Positions 6,033 to 12,793 of a stretch of 13,450 bases of DNA are shown one piece after another; position 1 is the first letter of the stretch; every line of letters begins with the position of its first letter. The DNA is from Ktedonobacteraceae bacterium (lineage in GTDB: Bacteria; Chloroflexota; Ktedonobacteria; Ktedonobacterales; Ktedonobacteraceae). The notes beneath the pieces are model-generated. The model had not been told where the DNA came from. It saw only the letters and a program-made list of their open reading frames with translations, and did no database searches. The position numbers and the translations under genes were made by a program. The stretch spans positions 1 through 13,450 of the forward strand of contig JADBKA010000122.1 of NCBI GenBank assembly GCA_014896635.1. Direction: 5' to 3'.

Positions 6033-7433
6033 ATGAGCCTGAATATTCTGATAATTGACGACGAACCATATTTACCACACCAATTTGCGCGCTTCTTAAA
6101 AAAGCATGGATATGAAGTAGTGATAGCCTCTGAAGGAGAAGCAGGTCTCAAAGAATTGCAGTGTAACACCTTTGACCTGGTACTGCTTGATCTGCGCCTG
6201 CCCGGTATAAATGGCCTGGAGGTACTGGAGCGTATTCGTAGACTTGATACGGATCTGCCTGTTGTGATCCTGACGGCTTATGGTGAGGTGCAGACAGCAG
6301 TGGCCGCCATGAAAGCGGGCGCTGTGGACTACCTGTCGAAAGGATTTGACCTGGACGAACTGTTGCTGGTGGTACGGCGGGCGCTAGAAACAAGCGCCAT
6401 GTCGCGTGAACTGCGCCAGTTACGGCGTGAGCGCAGCGACAACTACCATTTCAGCTACATCGTCGGGCATAGCGAACGCATGCGTGAGGTATTCGACCTG
6501 GTGGCCCGCGTGGCGCGCAGTGACTCTGCATCCGTACTGATCATGGGAGAGAGCGGAACCGGCAAAGAAGTTGTGGCGCGCGCTATTCATGAGCAGAGCG
6601 CGCGAGCTAGCGGACCGTTCCACGCGATTAATTGCGCTGCCATTGCCAGTCATTTGCTGGAGAGCGAACTGTTTGGTTACGAACAATATGCATTCACCGA
6701 TGCCAGGAAGCAGAAGCGAGGTCTGCTCGAACTGGCCGAGGGTGGCACACTTTTTCTTGATGAGATCGGAGAGATGCCGCTGGACATGCAGACGAAATTG
6801 CTGCGCGTGCTTGAGACGCGCTCTTTCTATCGACTGGGGGGCAATAAAGAAGTCAAAATCAATGTACGTGTGCTGGCTGCTACCAATCGTGATCTTGAAC
6901 GGGCCAGGACGGAAGGAGCTTTTCGGGCCGACCTCTATTTTCGCCTGGCGGTACTCAAAATCGTCCTTCCGCCACTGCGTGAGCGACCTGCTGATATATT
7001 GTTATTCGCTGCTCGCTTTATCGAAGATTTCAACAGATCGCTGGGGCGTAGCGTACGGCGCATATCGCCCGAAGCGCAGCGTCTGTTACAGGTCTATCAC
7101 TGGCCGGGGAATGTGCGCGAACTCAAAAATGTGATTGAGCGAGCCATGATTCTTAGCAGTGGCGAGGAACTGCTCCCGGCGCATCTTCCCCAGGAGATCG
7201 TGGGTGCTGCCGGCGCTCAAGAAGCAGCCCGGCTTGATCCCTGGGAGCAGTGGCTGAGTAGCCATCCCCAGGGATCTGTCGTGCTGGAGGAAGTGAGTAT
7301 GCGAGTTGAGCGTTATTTCGTACACTGGGCGCTGGAGAGAGCGAAACATAATCGTGCGCTGGCAGCCGAACTGCTTGGCCTGGCAAAAGTCGATCAATTG
7401 CGCTACCTGATGCGCAAGCATAATATTGAGTAA
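6033..7433 (+). CDS. NtrC-type response regulator with degenerate GAFTGA loop
   Basis: A 466-aa protein with receiver, AAA+ and Fis-type HTH domains. The receiver (1-120) has acidic Asp9/Asp10, the phospho-acceptor Asp53 in LLDLRLPG, Thr81 and Lys103. The AAA+ domain (143-375) has Walker A GESGTGKE (172-179), Walker B FLDEIGE (241-247), arginines in FRADLYFRL (297-305) and the sensor-2 helix with [10 protein letters not shown]. The C-terminal HTH (about 424-466) contains [20 protein letters not shown]. The loop that contacts sigma-54, normally GAFTGA, reads YAFTDA (219-224), so both glycines are lost. Family knowledge says this motif is needed to remodel sigma-54 polymerase. NtrC proteins lacking it (for example in Rhodobacter capsulatus) work with the housekeeping sigma factor. 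The start is ATG at 6033 with GGTGAG 6 nt upstream. It is co-transcribed with the kinase gene. Confidence 0.92.
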   Translation: MSLNILIIDDEPYLPHQFARFLKKHGYEVVIASEGEAGLKELQCNTFDLVLLDLRLPGINGLEVLERIRRLDTDLPVVILTAYGEVQTAVAAMKAGAVDYLSKGFDLDELLLVVRRALETSAMSRELRQLRRERSDNYHFSYIVGHSERMREVFDLVARVARSDSASVLIMGESGTGKEVVARAIHEQSARASGPFHAINCAAIASHLLESELFGYEQYAFTDARKQKRGLLELAEGGTLFLDEIGEMPLDMQTKLLRVLETRSFYRLGGNKEVKINVRVLAATNRDLERARTEGAFRADLYFRLAVLKIVLPPLRERPADILLFAARFIEDFNRSLGRSVRRISPEAQRLLQVYHWPGNVRELKNVIERAMILSSGEELLPAHLPQEIVGAAGAQEAARLDPWEQWLSSHPQGSVVLEEVSMRVERYFVHWALERAKHNRALAAELLGLAKVDQLRYLMRKHNIE

Positions 7434-8447
7434 TTACTCGGCCTCCTCGGTCCCCTCGGCCCCATTGGCGATATTCACATCAATGCGCCCTTCCAGGAAT
7501 TCTCGTTCAAGTTCTTGCCAGACCATCAATTCGATATCGGCATTACGCAGTGTGGGGTCATTGCTGAACTGGCGGAACTTCTCTGTGACTCGTTCTCTGA
7601 AACCGGCGATATATTTGCGCTGTACCATCGGCGGTGGCATGACGCCGAGCATAATTTTTTCAGGTTCATAAAAATCGCGCTTATCGAATGCCAGGGCGAG
7701 CAAATCGCTAAATGCGCTCAGCAGCGTCAATCGCTGTTGAGAGAAATATTGTACCTGAACACTGGAGGCCAGCAGGCAGCCGGCAATTTTGCCACCCAGG
7801 CGTATAGGGTCGGCGGCGGCGCTGACTTCGAACTCGTCGCGGATAGCCGGAGACGTCGTCTTCTCGCGCAGATTATCATTCCACACGCGGTGGCGAGTTT
7901 CCACAGCATAGCCGGAAAGGGACTCCATTCCCAGGAAGACGCTCTCATGCTCCAGGTCCGAAGTCCAGGGAGAATTGCCCTTCCCTGCTCGTTCGCGCAG
8001 GCTGCGTACTATGCCATCGGGTTGAGAAGGTGGCATACACTGGATGAGCCGCACCTGCATCCCTGTCTGGTTCGGATCAAGTTGGAGCAGGGCCTGTTTC
8101 AAAACAACATCGCTGACGCGCCAGAAGCGCGCGCTATCCGTCGTGGTTGCTACAATATTGAGCACCTGAGCGAAAAACTCGGAAGAGATCTGTTCGGGTG
8201 GGGCCTCGGCTATCCATGATTCAACTTCCGAAGGGGGATAGAGTTCTTTCAGCGCATCAATCAGCTCTTGACGATCAGCAGGATGTACCACCTGGACGAG
8301 ATGCTTCAGATGGGAACGCTGCGGCCTGGATTCTCCACTTGCCCAACGCTGTAACGTCATAGGAGCAATGCCGAGCGCAGTACAGAGCCGCTGGCGTTCA
8401 TGTGGAGCCTTGATGATCCTCTGCAAAATAGTTGACCAGGAAGCCAT
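7434..8447 (-). CDS. HTH-GAF transcriptional regulator
   Basis: A 337-aa protein. An XRE-like helix-turn-helix lies at about residues 17-55 (RQRLCTALGIAPMTLQRWASGES followed by SHLKHLVQVV). A GAF-like sensory domain follows at about 88-260, built around FFAQVLNIVATTTDSARFW, a central hypervariable part, and the closing helix SQQRLTLLSAFSDLLALAF. A C-terminal extension (261-337) ends in a Glu-rich tail. It probably senses a small molecule and controls transcription; no ligand is evident. The start is ATG at 8447, the first in-frame start, with only a weak ribosome binding site. It converges on the response-regulator gene: the two stop codons occupy adjacent triplets (7431-7433 and 7434-7436). 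A good promoter lies at 8531-8559. A role alongside the two-component system is possible, since both use GAF sensing, but this is inference. Confidence 0.8.
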   Translation of the reverse strand: MASWSTILQRIIKAPHERQRLCTALGIAPMTLQRWASGESRPQRSHLKHLVQVVHPADRQELIDALKELYPPSEVESWIAEAPPEQISSEFFAQVLNIVATTTDSARFWRVSDVVLKQALLQLDPNQTGMQVRLIQCMPPSQPDGIVRSLRERAGKGNSPWTSDLEHESVFLGMESLSGYAVETRHRVWNDNLREKTTSPAIRDEFEVSAAADPIRLGGKIAGCLLASSVQVQYFSQQRLTLLSAFSDLLALAFDKRDFYEPEKIMLGVMPPPMVQRKYIAGFRERVTEKFRQFSNDPTLRNADIELMVWQELEREFLEGRIDVNIANGAEGTEEAE

Positions 8448-8530
8448 TGCTTGTTCACTTTCTGAGGTAATCAGTGCTACCAGTAGCTACCAACTATTGC
8501 TAGATATACTGGTGTTAAATCTTGAAGTAG

Positions 8531-8559
8531 ATAATAACAGAAGTAGTGTAATAAGTCAA
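8531..8559 (-). promoter_or_regulatory. Promoter of the HTH-GAF gene
   Basis: On the minus strand, TTGACT (8559-8554) and TATTAT (8536-8531) are 17 nt apart with an extended -10 TG. Transcription should start near 8524, leaving a leader of about 77 nt. Within that leader, ACCAGT (8479-8484) and ACTGGT (8508-8513) form an inverted repeat that could be an operator. Confidence 0.6.
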
Positions 8560-8614
8560 TTGCTTATCCTGTATTGCCTATAAAAAATCTATAAAAAAGC
8601 GATGTGCAGTGGTA

Positions 8615-8755
8615 ATGGGGAGGTTCAGGAATGACCGCCCCTGGCGGGGTCTGGGAGGTTTTCAAGCAGAAGTTTTTCGGGGGGTGGCCAGGGCGACGAA
8701 GAGAGCGCTGGAGACCGGGTCCGCGTTCCTGTAACTTTTCTTTTTTTCAACAGGA
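8615..8755. repeat. Gene-free stem-loop region, possible interspersed repeat
   Basis: Between the HTH-GAF promoter and the dnaK terminator I see no convincing gene. The stretch contains a hairpin CCGCC-CCT-GGCGG (8635-8647), the string GTTTTTCGGGG, a CCAGGG/CGCTGG stem region (about 8690-8714) and CCTGT/ACAGG around a pyrimidine tract (8730-8754). A 61-codon frame starting at 8631 has a good GGGGAGG in front of it, but its translation follows the stem-loops and looks non-coding. The TTTTTCGGGG plus CCAGGG-CTGGA layout recurs at about 11033-11086, suggesting a degenerate interspersed element. Confidence 0.35.
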
Positions 8756-8769
8756 TTTAAACCTACCGC

Positions 8770-8808
8770 AAAAAGAGAGCAGGGAAAGCTGTTTCCCTAC
8801 CCTCTTTT
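8770..8808 (-). terminator. Intrinsic terminator after dnaK
   Basis: Minus-strand RNA forms AAAAGAG...AGGGAAA, a CAGC loop, then UUUCCCU...CUCUUUUU: two helices of 7 bp each separated by a small internal loop, ending in a U-tract. It begins about 11 nt past the dnaK stop codon. Confidence 0.8.
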
Positions 8809-8819
8809 GTGCGTGATAT

Positions 8820-10697
8820 TTAGGCTTCACGGTATTCGCCTTCGACGGTATTGGAATCCTGACCGGAGGATGGGCCGCTCTGGGCGCCTGCGCCTGGCTG
8901 GCTGTACATTTCCTGGCCGATGCGCTGCATCGTCGTCTCCAATTCGCGTACACTGGCCTGGATGCGCACGATGTTGTTTTCCGCGATAGCATCGCGTACA
9001 GCCTTGATTTTACTCTCGACGTCGGAGCGCAGGCTGGAGGAGATCCTGTCACCATGCTCGCGCAGCGTTTTTTCGGCCTGGTAGGCCAGACTATCGGCGC
9101 GGTTGCGCTCTTCGATCTCCTGTCTGCGGCGGCGGTCCTCTTCTGCATAGCGTTCGGCTTCACGCACCATGCGGTCCACTTCTTCCTTCGACAGACCACT
9201 GGAAGCGGTAATAGTGATTTTCTGTTCGCGCCCGGTCGCTTTATCTTTTGCCGAGACGTTCAGAATGCCGTTGGCGTCGATGTCGAACGTCACTTCGATC
9301 TGAGGGATGCCGCGTGGTGCGGGAGCGATGCCTTCCAGGCGGAAGTGGCCCAGGCTTTTGTTATCGCGCGCCATTTCGCGTTCACCTTGCAGAACGTGGA
9401 TCTCTACTGCCGGCTGGTTATCTTCAGCCGTTGTAAAGATCTCGCTCTTGCGTGTAGGAATAGTCGTATTGCGCTCGATCAGCCTGGTCATCACGCCGCC
9501 GAGCGTCTCAACGCCCAGCGAGAGTGGAGTGACGTCCAGCAGCAGCACGTCTTTCACTTCGCCCTTGAGCACGCCGGCCTGGATAGCCGCGCCGACGGCC
9601 ACGACCTCATCGGGGTTGACGCCCTTGTGCGGCTCCTTGCCGAAGATCTTGCGTACCAGGTCGATGACTGCCGGCATGCGGGTCTGTCCACCGACCAGTA
9701 CGACCTCGTTAATCTGGCTGGCGCTGACGCCTGCGTCTTCCAGCGCTTTCAGGACGGGACCGCGCGTGCGCTCGATCAGATCGCCAACGAGTTGCTCCAG
9801 TTTTGCGCGTGTCAGGGTCATCACCAGGTGTTTGGGACCGCTGGCATCGGCGCTGATGAACGGCAGATTGATCTCTGTCTGCATAGTCGAAGACAGCTCG
9901 ACCTTTGCCTTCTCTGCGGCCTCTTTCAGGCGTTGCAGGGCCATGCGATCCTGGCGCAGATCGATACCCTGTTCTCGGCGGAACTCGGTAGCCATCCAGT
10001 CGATGATGCGCTGGTCGAAGTCATCGCCGCCCAGGTGGGTATCGCCGTTGGTGGCCTTGACTTCAAAGACGCCCTCACCAAGCTGTAAGATGGAGATATC
10101 GAAAGTTCCGCCACCCAGGTCATAGACGGCGATCAGTTGATCTTTATTTTTCTCCAGGCCGTAGGCCAGGGAGGCGGCGGTTGGCTCGTTGATGATGCGC
10201 AGCACTTCCAGGCCGGCGATCTTGCCGGCATCTTTGGTGGCCTGGCGCTGTGAGTCATTAAAGTACGCCGGTACTGTAATCACGGCCTGGCTGATGCGCT
10301 CGCCCAGTTTGGTCTCTGCATCAGTTTTGAGCTTTTGCAGAATCATGGCCGAGATTTCCGGGGGGCTGTACTCGCGTCCGCCCATGATCACGCGCGCGTC
10401 GCCGTTGGCGGCACGTGTAATTTTATAGGGAACACTCTTCATCGTGCGCTGGACTTCCGGGTCCTCAAATTTGCGGCCCATCAGGCGCTTGATCGAGAAG
10501 ATGGTATTCTCAGGGTTAGTGACTGCCTGGCGCTTGGCAACCTGCCCGACCAGGCGCTCGCCGCTTTTTGTTACCGCGACGATGGAGGGTGTTAACCGTG
10601 ATCCTTCGCTGTTCTCAAGGACCGTTGGTTCGCCGGCTTCGATGACCGCAACGACTGAGTTGGTCGTTCCCAGGTCAATGCCGAGTACCTTTGCCAT
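8820..10697 (-). CDS. dnaK: Chaperone DnaK (Hsp70)
   Basis: A full-length 625-aa Hsp70, the ATP-driven chaperone that binds exposed hydrophobic peptide segments in the cytoplasm. The nucleotide-binding domain shows the phosphate-1 motif GIDLGTTNS (6-14), [15 protein letters not shown] (144-158), [12 protein letters not shown] (169-180), the phosphate-2 motif DLGGGTFD (193-200) and the adenosine motif [13 protein letters not shown] (332-344). The interdomain linker is VLLLDV (384-389), followed by the beta-sandwich substrate-binding domain and a charged helical lid. The tail ends VEGEYREA, the usual acidic type. The start is ATG at 10697 with a strong GGAGGAGAG upstream. The gene is alone: no grpE or dnaJ adjoins it, and a terminator follows at 8770-8808. 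An HspR-like repressor gene lies upstream on the same strand, and a promoter at 11171-11199 shares a 14-bp motif with the hspR promoter, so heat-shock control by HspR is likely. Confidence 0.98.
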   Translation of the reverse strand: MAKVLGIDLGTTNSVVAVIEAGEPTVLENSEGSRLTPSIVAVTKSGERLVGQVAKRQAVTNPENTIFSIKRLMGRKFEDPEVQRTMKSVPYKITRAANGDARVIMGGREYSPPEISAMILQKLKTDAETKLGERISQAVITVPAYFNDSQRQATKDAGKIAGLEVLRIINEPTAASLAYGLEKNKDQLIAVYDLGGGTFDISILQLGEGVFEVKATNGDTHLGGDDFDQRIIDWMATEFRREQGIDLRQDRMALQRLKEAAEKAKVELSSTMQTEINLPFISADASGPKHLVMTLTRAKLEQLVGDLIERTRGPVLKALEDAGVSASQINEVVLVGGQTRMPAVIDLVRKIFGKEPHKGVNPDEVVAVGAAIQAGVLKGEVKDVLLLDVTPLSLGVETLGGVMTRLIERNTTIPTRKSEIFTTAEDNQPAVEIHVLQGEREMARDNKSLGHFRLEGIAPAPRGIPQIEVTFDIDANGILNVSAKDKATGREQKITITASSGLSKEEVDRMVREAERYAEEDRRRRQEIEERNRADSLAYQAEKTLREHGDRISSSLRSDVESKIKAVRDAIAENNIVRIQASVRELETTMQRIGQEMYSQPGAGAQSGPSSGQDSNTVEGEYREA

Positions 10698-10861
10698 AAA
10701 GCTCTCTCCTCCTCTTCTAAATCAAATGAATCTGAATCATTCCAGTGTCTGGCAGTGTGTAGACAATACACCTGCTGCCTCCCATATGCGGAAGGTGGTA
10801 AAAAGGCATTCTCGATAAATAGCAGGAAGATTTTTCTTTTAGTTACACGTTTCTTTTATGC

Positions 10862-10879
10862 AAAGAGTAGCAACTCTTT
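10862..10879. repeat. Perfect inverted repeat upstream of dnaK
   Basis: AAAGAGT (10862-10868) and ACTCTTT (10873-10879) form a perfect 7-bp inverted repeat with a 4-nt centre, about 165 bp before the dnaK start. Its inner GAGT/ACTC halves resemble the HspR-associated HAIR operator (CTTGAGT-N7-ACTCAAG), but the spacing is 4 instead of 7 and the outer bases differ. It may be an operator or an RNA hairpin. Confidence 0.35.
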
Positions 10880-11059
10880 CTTTCGTTCTCTCATCATTCT
10901 GCTGGCGATTCACCGGCTGGCCTGCTCCTGATATCAAATCCATTTGGATACTGATGATTGGGGAAAACCCCCATAAGCGTGAACTTAAGGGGGTATTCCT
11001 TCTCTCTCAAAAGAGAAAAAACAGGAAAAAAGGATTTTTCGGGGACACCCCGAACCCCG

Positions 11060-11084
11060 CCAGGGGGCCATGCTGACCCCCTGG
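11060..11084. repeat. Perfect 8-bp stem-loop
   Basis: CCAGGGGG (11060-11067) pairs perfectly with CCCCCTGG (11077-11084) around a 9-nt loop, directly after a CGGGG/CCCCG hairpin (11040-11052). No T-tract follows. Together with the preceding TTTTTCGGGG it matches the layout of the stem-loop region near 8665-8714. Confidence 0.5.
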
Positions 11085-11170
11085 ACCCCCCACGCTTCCG
11101 ATCATCATTTAACCGGATCTGATATGACATGGCAGACACTCTCGTACGAATGCTTTCACTTTCCTTTGTC

Positions 11171-11199
11171 ATTATGTATCATCTCACAAATTTTGTCAA
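11171..11199 (-). promoter_or_regulatory. Consensus promoter upstream of dnaK, with shared heat-shock motif
   Basis: On the minus strand, TTGACA (11199-11194) and CATAAT (11176-11171) are exactly 17 nt apart. The spacer contains TTTGTGAGATGATA (11190-11177), which differs at only 2 of 14 positions from a motif next to the hspR -10 box. The only plausible downstream gene on this strand is dnaK, 470 nt away. An operator in the spacer would block polymerase directly. Confidence 0.55.
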
Positions 11200-11253
11200 G
11201 TTATAGAGCGGAGGGTAGCAAGATTCTAATAGAGTCTAACAGGCTGTCGGATG

Positions 11254-11616
11254 CTACTCGTCATCGAGATGGTGGTGCTGGAGGAGCGCACGTGCCTCGC
11301 TGATCTCCTGTTGTAGCATCTGTATCTGTTGACGGAGCTGGAGAATGTGGCGAATGCCCGCTATGTTGACGCCCTCGTAGGAGAGTTCGATGATCTCCAT
11401 GAGGATCTCGATATGCTCATCGGAGTAGAGGCGGGGGCGTTTTTTCTTCCCTTCTGCGCCTTCGCGTGCGGGTTCCAGCAGGCCGGCCTCTTCAAAGCGG
11501 CGCAGCATCTGGGGATGTACTCCTACCATTCTTGAAACGATGCCTATCGAGTATTTGGGCAACCGCCTGAGTTCAGCGCCTGTCATCGGTTGAGGTCTGT
11601 GCCTGAGGTATTTCAT
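11254..11616 (-). CDS. hspR: HspR-like heat-shock repressor (MerR family)
   Basis: A 120-aa MerR-fold protein with the HspR hallmarks: IGIVSRMVGVHPQMLRRFEEAGLLEP (residues 24-49) as the helix-turn-helix, a basic wing (KKKRPRLYSDEHIE, 57-70), then EGVNIAGIRHILQL (81-94) and a C-terminal coiled coil (95-112). In actinobacteria HspR represses dnaK operons and uses DnaK as co-repressor. Its place just upstream of dnaK supports the same role here. The start is ATG at 11616, preceded closely by AGAAGAG; the second ATG (residue 11) has no ribosome binding site. The product carries an N-terminal extension of about 20 residues and a His-rich end (LLQHHHLDDE). It has a consensus promoter at 11768-11796 followed by repeated ATGAGA sites, which suggests autoregulation. 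HspR is preferred over other MerR types because of the VGVHPQ and GVNIAG signatures. Confidence 0.88.
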   Translation of the reverse strand: MKYLRHRPQPMTGAELRRLPKYSIGIVSRMVGVHPQMLRRFEEAGLLEPAREGAEGKKKRPRLYSDEHIEILMEIIELSYEGVNIAGIRHILQLRQQIQMLQQEISEARALLQHHHLDDE

Positions 11617-11735
11617 ATGCTCTTCTTGCTTTCTATCTCGATTTTCTACTGCACTGAGCCGCCCGCAGGTGATGCCATTTTCGCTATTCCTGCTATTTGT
11701 TGTCTGCGCACTATGCTGTGAGTGGGACGGTGTTA

Positions 11736-11765
11736 TCTCATGAATCGGTGATATCTTCTCATAAA
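11736..11765 (-). promoter_or_regulatory. Candidate HspR operator sites at the hspR promoter
   Basis: On the minus strand, TTTATGAGAAGATA (11765-11752) lies immediately after the -10 box. A second ATGAGA (11741-11736) follows exactly 21 bp away, two helical turns. The first site is 12/14 identical to the motif in the spacer of the promoter upstream of dnaK (11190-11177). Binding by HspR is inferred from this sharing. Confidence 0.5.
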
Positions 11766-11767
11766 GT

Positions 11768-11796
11768 ATGATATATTATCTTCCAAAAAATGTCAA
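11768..11796 (-). promoter_or_regulatory. Sigma-A promoter of hspR
   Basis: TTGACA (11796-11791) and TATCAT (11773-11768) on the minus strand are exactly 17 nt apart. Transcription would begin near 11761, inside the first candidate operator, leaving a leader of about 145 nt. Confidence 0.7.
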
Positions 11797-11874
11797 GTGA
11801 TGATGCCTGTGTTTGCAGAAGACTGCCTGCCGATCAGCATATGCTCCGGGGTTGTAGGGAGGCTGCCCGGCGCG

Positions 11875-11894
11875 AGTAGTATTAAGTAGTATTA
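11875..11894. repeat. Tandem duplication of a 10-bp unit at the glpP stop codon
   Basis: AGTAGTATTA occurs twice with no gap (11875-11884, 11885-11894). The second copy supplies the stop codon of the minus-strand GlpP-like gene, which suggests a small slippage duplication at the gene end. Just beyond is a palindrome, AGCATATGCT (11836-11845). I see no clear intrinsic terminator for the gene. Confidence 0.6.
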
Positions 11895-12488
11895 AAAAGA
11901 AATATTGCGCAGGAGATGTTTGCGTTGCCAGAGTGTGCGGGTGCTGCTGCTGCACAACAGCGCGCCGGCATCTTGCAGGCGTTTGACGTCGGCGCCTGTG
12001 CGGATAAAGCCGCCGGCGATGAACGGTCCTGGCAGAATCTGTTGCAGCCTGCCGGCTACTTCTGGAAAAATGATGCCGGGCAGGATCTCCACAATATCTG
12101 GCTGTGCACGTGCGATGGTACGCGCGCCTGATTCCAGAGCAGAATCGTCGATCAGCAGCAGGCGCTGGATAGTGGTCAGTCCTTCTGCGCGGCCTGCCGC
12201 GATCAGGTGTGAGCGACTGGTGATGATGGCGTCTACTCCCAGTTGTCGCAAATACTGGATGCCTGCGCGGTCCTTGCCCACGCCGCTTACCAGGTCGATA
12301 TGCACGACCAGTCCTTTGCCTTGCTTGTGCGCCTGCGTGACTGGGGAGGCCAGGTGCAAGCCATCACCTTTCAGGACAAATACTAACGAGACATCGGAGG
12401 CGAGAGCGCTTTCCATATCCTCTGCCGATTTGACAGCCGCAGCCACAGGGTAGAGACGGGCCAGACGTAAAAACTCTTGCTTGATCAT
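11892..12488 (-). CDS. glpP: Glycerol-3-phosphate responsive antiterminator, GlpP family
   Basis: A 198-aa protein of the G3P_antiterm family (TIM-barrel-like). In Bacillus, GlpP binds glycerol-3-phosphate and the leader RNA of glp genes to prevent termination. The conserved core is intact: VHIDLVSGVGKDRAGIQYL (residues 62-80), DAIITSRSHLI (86-96), GLTTIQRLLLIDDSALE (103-119), PDIVEILPG (130-138), FIAGGFIRTGADV (156-168) and the C-terminal STRTLW. I chose ATG 12488 because GGGGA precedes it and it matches the family's usual N-terminus; an ATG and a TTG 15-18 nt earlier are possible but lack a ribosome binding site. It is divergent from a second, diverged family member at 12794, with overlapping promoters. 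No glpK, glpD or glpF is visible within the window. Confidence 0.9.
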   Translation of the reverse strand: MIKQEFLRLARLYPVAAAVKSAEDMESALASDVSLVFVLKGDGLHLASPVTQAHKQGKGLVVHIDLVSGVGKDRAGIQYLRQLGVDAIITSRSHLIAAGRAEGLTTIQRLLLIDDSALESGARTIARAQPDIVEILPGIIFPEVAGRLQQILPGPFIAGGFIRTGADVKRLQDAGALLCSSSTRTLWQRKHLLRNISF

Positions 12489-12522
12489 ATATTCCCCGAT
12501 CATCAATTGCTGAGTGGGGAGT

Positions 12523-12537
12523 GCAGCGCGATGCTGC
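12523..12537. repeat. Hairpin in the glpP leader
   Basis: GCAGC (12523-12527) pairs with GCTGC (12533-12537) around a 5-nt loop, extended by GGGA/TCCC flanks. It lies in the 5' leader of the minus-strand glpP, 35 nt before its start codon, and abuts the -35 box of the plus-strand promoter. There is no U-tract, so it is not an intrinsic terminator. Confidence 0.45.
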
Positions 12538-12542
12538 TTCCC

Positions 12543-12574
12543 TTGACAAACTGAGAAGTGCCAGGTAATATAAT
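12543..12574 (+). promoter_or_regulatory. Sigma-A promoter of the second GlpP-like gene
   Basis: TTGACA (12543-12548) is followed after 17 nt by TAATAT (12566-12571). This overlaps a perfect TATAAT (12569-12574) that would have 20-nt spacing. Transcription would begin near 12580, giving a leader of about 214 nt. Confidence 0.65.
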
Positions 12575-12594
12575 ATCAGAGTGTGTCATGTAAA
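12567..12594 (-). promoter_or_regulatory. Overlapping promoter of the minus-strand glpP
   Basis: TTTACA (12594-12589) and TATATT (12572-12567) on the minus strand are 16 nt apart, each one base from consensus. The -10 box occupies the same AT-rich bases as the plus-strand -10, so the two promoters cannot be open at the same time. Confidence 0.5.
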
Positions 12595-12721
12595 GCCTCA
12601 TTGAATTCCTGGAAAGATTGCCGGTCTTTCCCGGTATGTTAGCTACGCTGTTTCCCTGCCGGTGTTTATGGGGAGCAGGGAACGAATTGAATAACGGTCT
12701 CTCATAAGGACAGTGTAATGA
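12580..12721 (+). promoter_or_regulatory. Structured leader of the second GlpP-like gene
   Basis: The leader contains a CCGG-tctttc-CCGG hairpin (about 12621-12634) and a strong stem TTCCCTGC (12652-12659) with GCAGGGAA (12675-12682) around a 15-nt loop. AGGAC (12707-12711) can pair with GTCCT (12725-12729), which would occupy the 5' arm of the downstream terminator and so act as an antiterminator. I recognise no known riboswitch class. Because the gene encodes an antiterminator-family protein, binding of a GlpP protein to this RNA is an attractive inference. Confidence 0.5.
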
Positions 12722-12770
12722 AAAGTCCTGAGCCGCCCGATCTAAGGGGGCTTGGGACTTTGTTGTTTCT
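12722..12770 (+). terminator. Intrinsic terminator inside the leader of the second GlpP-like gene
   Basis: AAAGTCC (12722-12728) pairs with GGACTTT (12755-12761), and AGCC plus CCC (12731-12738) pairs with GGG plus GGCT (12746-12752). The stem is about 14 bp with small internal loops, followed by TTTGTTGTTT. It ends 24 nt before the ATG, downstream of the promoter, so it acts as an attenuator. Confidence 0.7.
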
Positions 12771-12793
12771 AGCGGTACGAGTGGGAAAGTGAG

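Larger units (their letters stand above)
10698..11170 (-). promoter_or_regulatory. Long gene-free region and putative leader upstream of dnaK
   Basis: I see no protein gene here. If the promoter at 11171-11199 serves dnaK, this is a leader of about 470 nt. It holds short hairpins at 10742-10752 (CCAG/CTGG), 10757-10771 (GTGTA/TACAC), 10862-10879, 10960-10971 (GGGG/CCCC), 11040-11052 (CGGGG/CCCCG) and 11060-11084. A 92-codon frame covering 10894-11172 has no ribosome binding site and translates the stem-loops, so I reject it. No CIRCE element (TTAGCACTC inverted repeat) is present. I found no better promoter nearer to dnaK. Confidence 0.4.

Noticed and set aside
7515..8219. 234-codon plus-strand frame opposite the HTH-GAF gene
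   Set aside because: It is antisense to a gene with recognisable HTH and GAF domains, and its product has no family features.
8631..8816. 61-codon frame with a good GGGGAGG ribosome binding site
   Set aside because: Its sequence follows the stem-loops and the dnaK terminator, and the composition does not look like protein. Kept only as part of the repeat region.
9054..10088. 344-codon plus-strand frame opposite dnaK
   Set aside because: It is fully antisense to the conserved dnaK coding sequence, has no ribosome binding site, and is the usual mirror frame of a GC-rich gene.
10698..10900. CIRCE element for dnaK
   Set aside because: No TTAGCACTC/GAGTGCTAA inverted repeat is present, so HrcA control is not supported.
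10894..11172. 92-codon minus-strand frame between hspR and dnaK
   Set aside because: Its ATG overlaps the -10 box of the promoter, there is no ribosome binding site for it, and it translates the stem-loop repeat.
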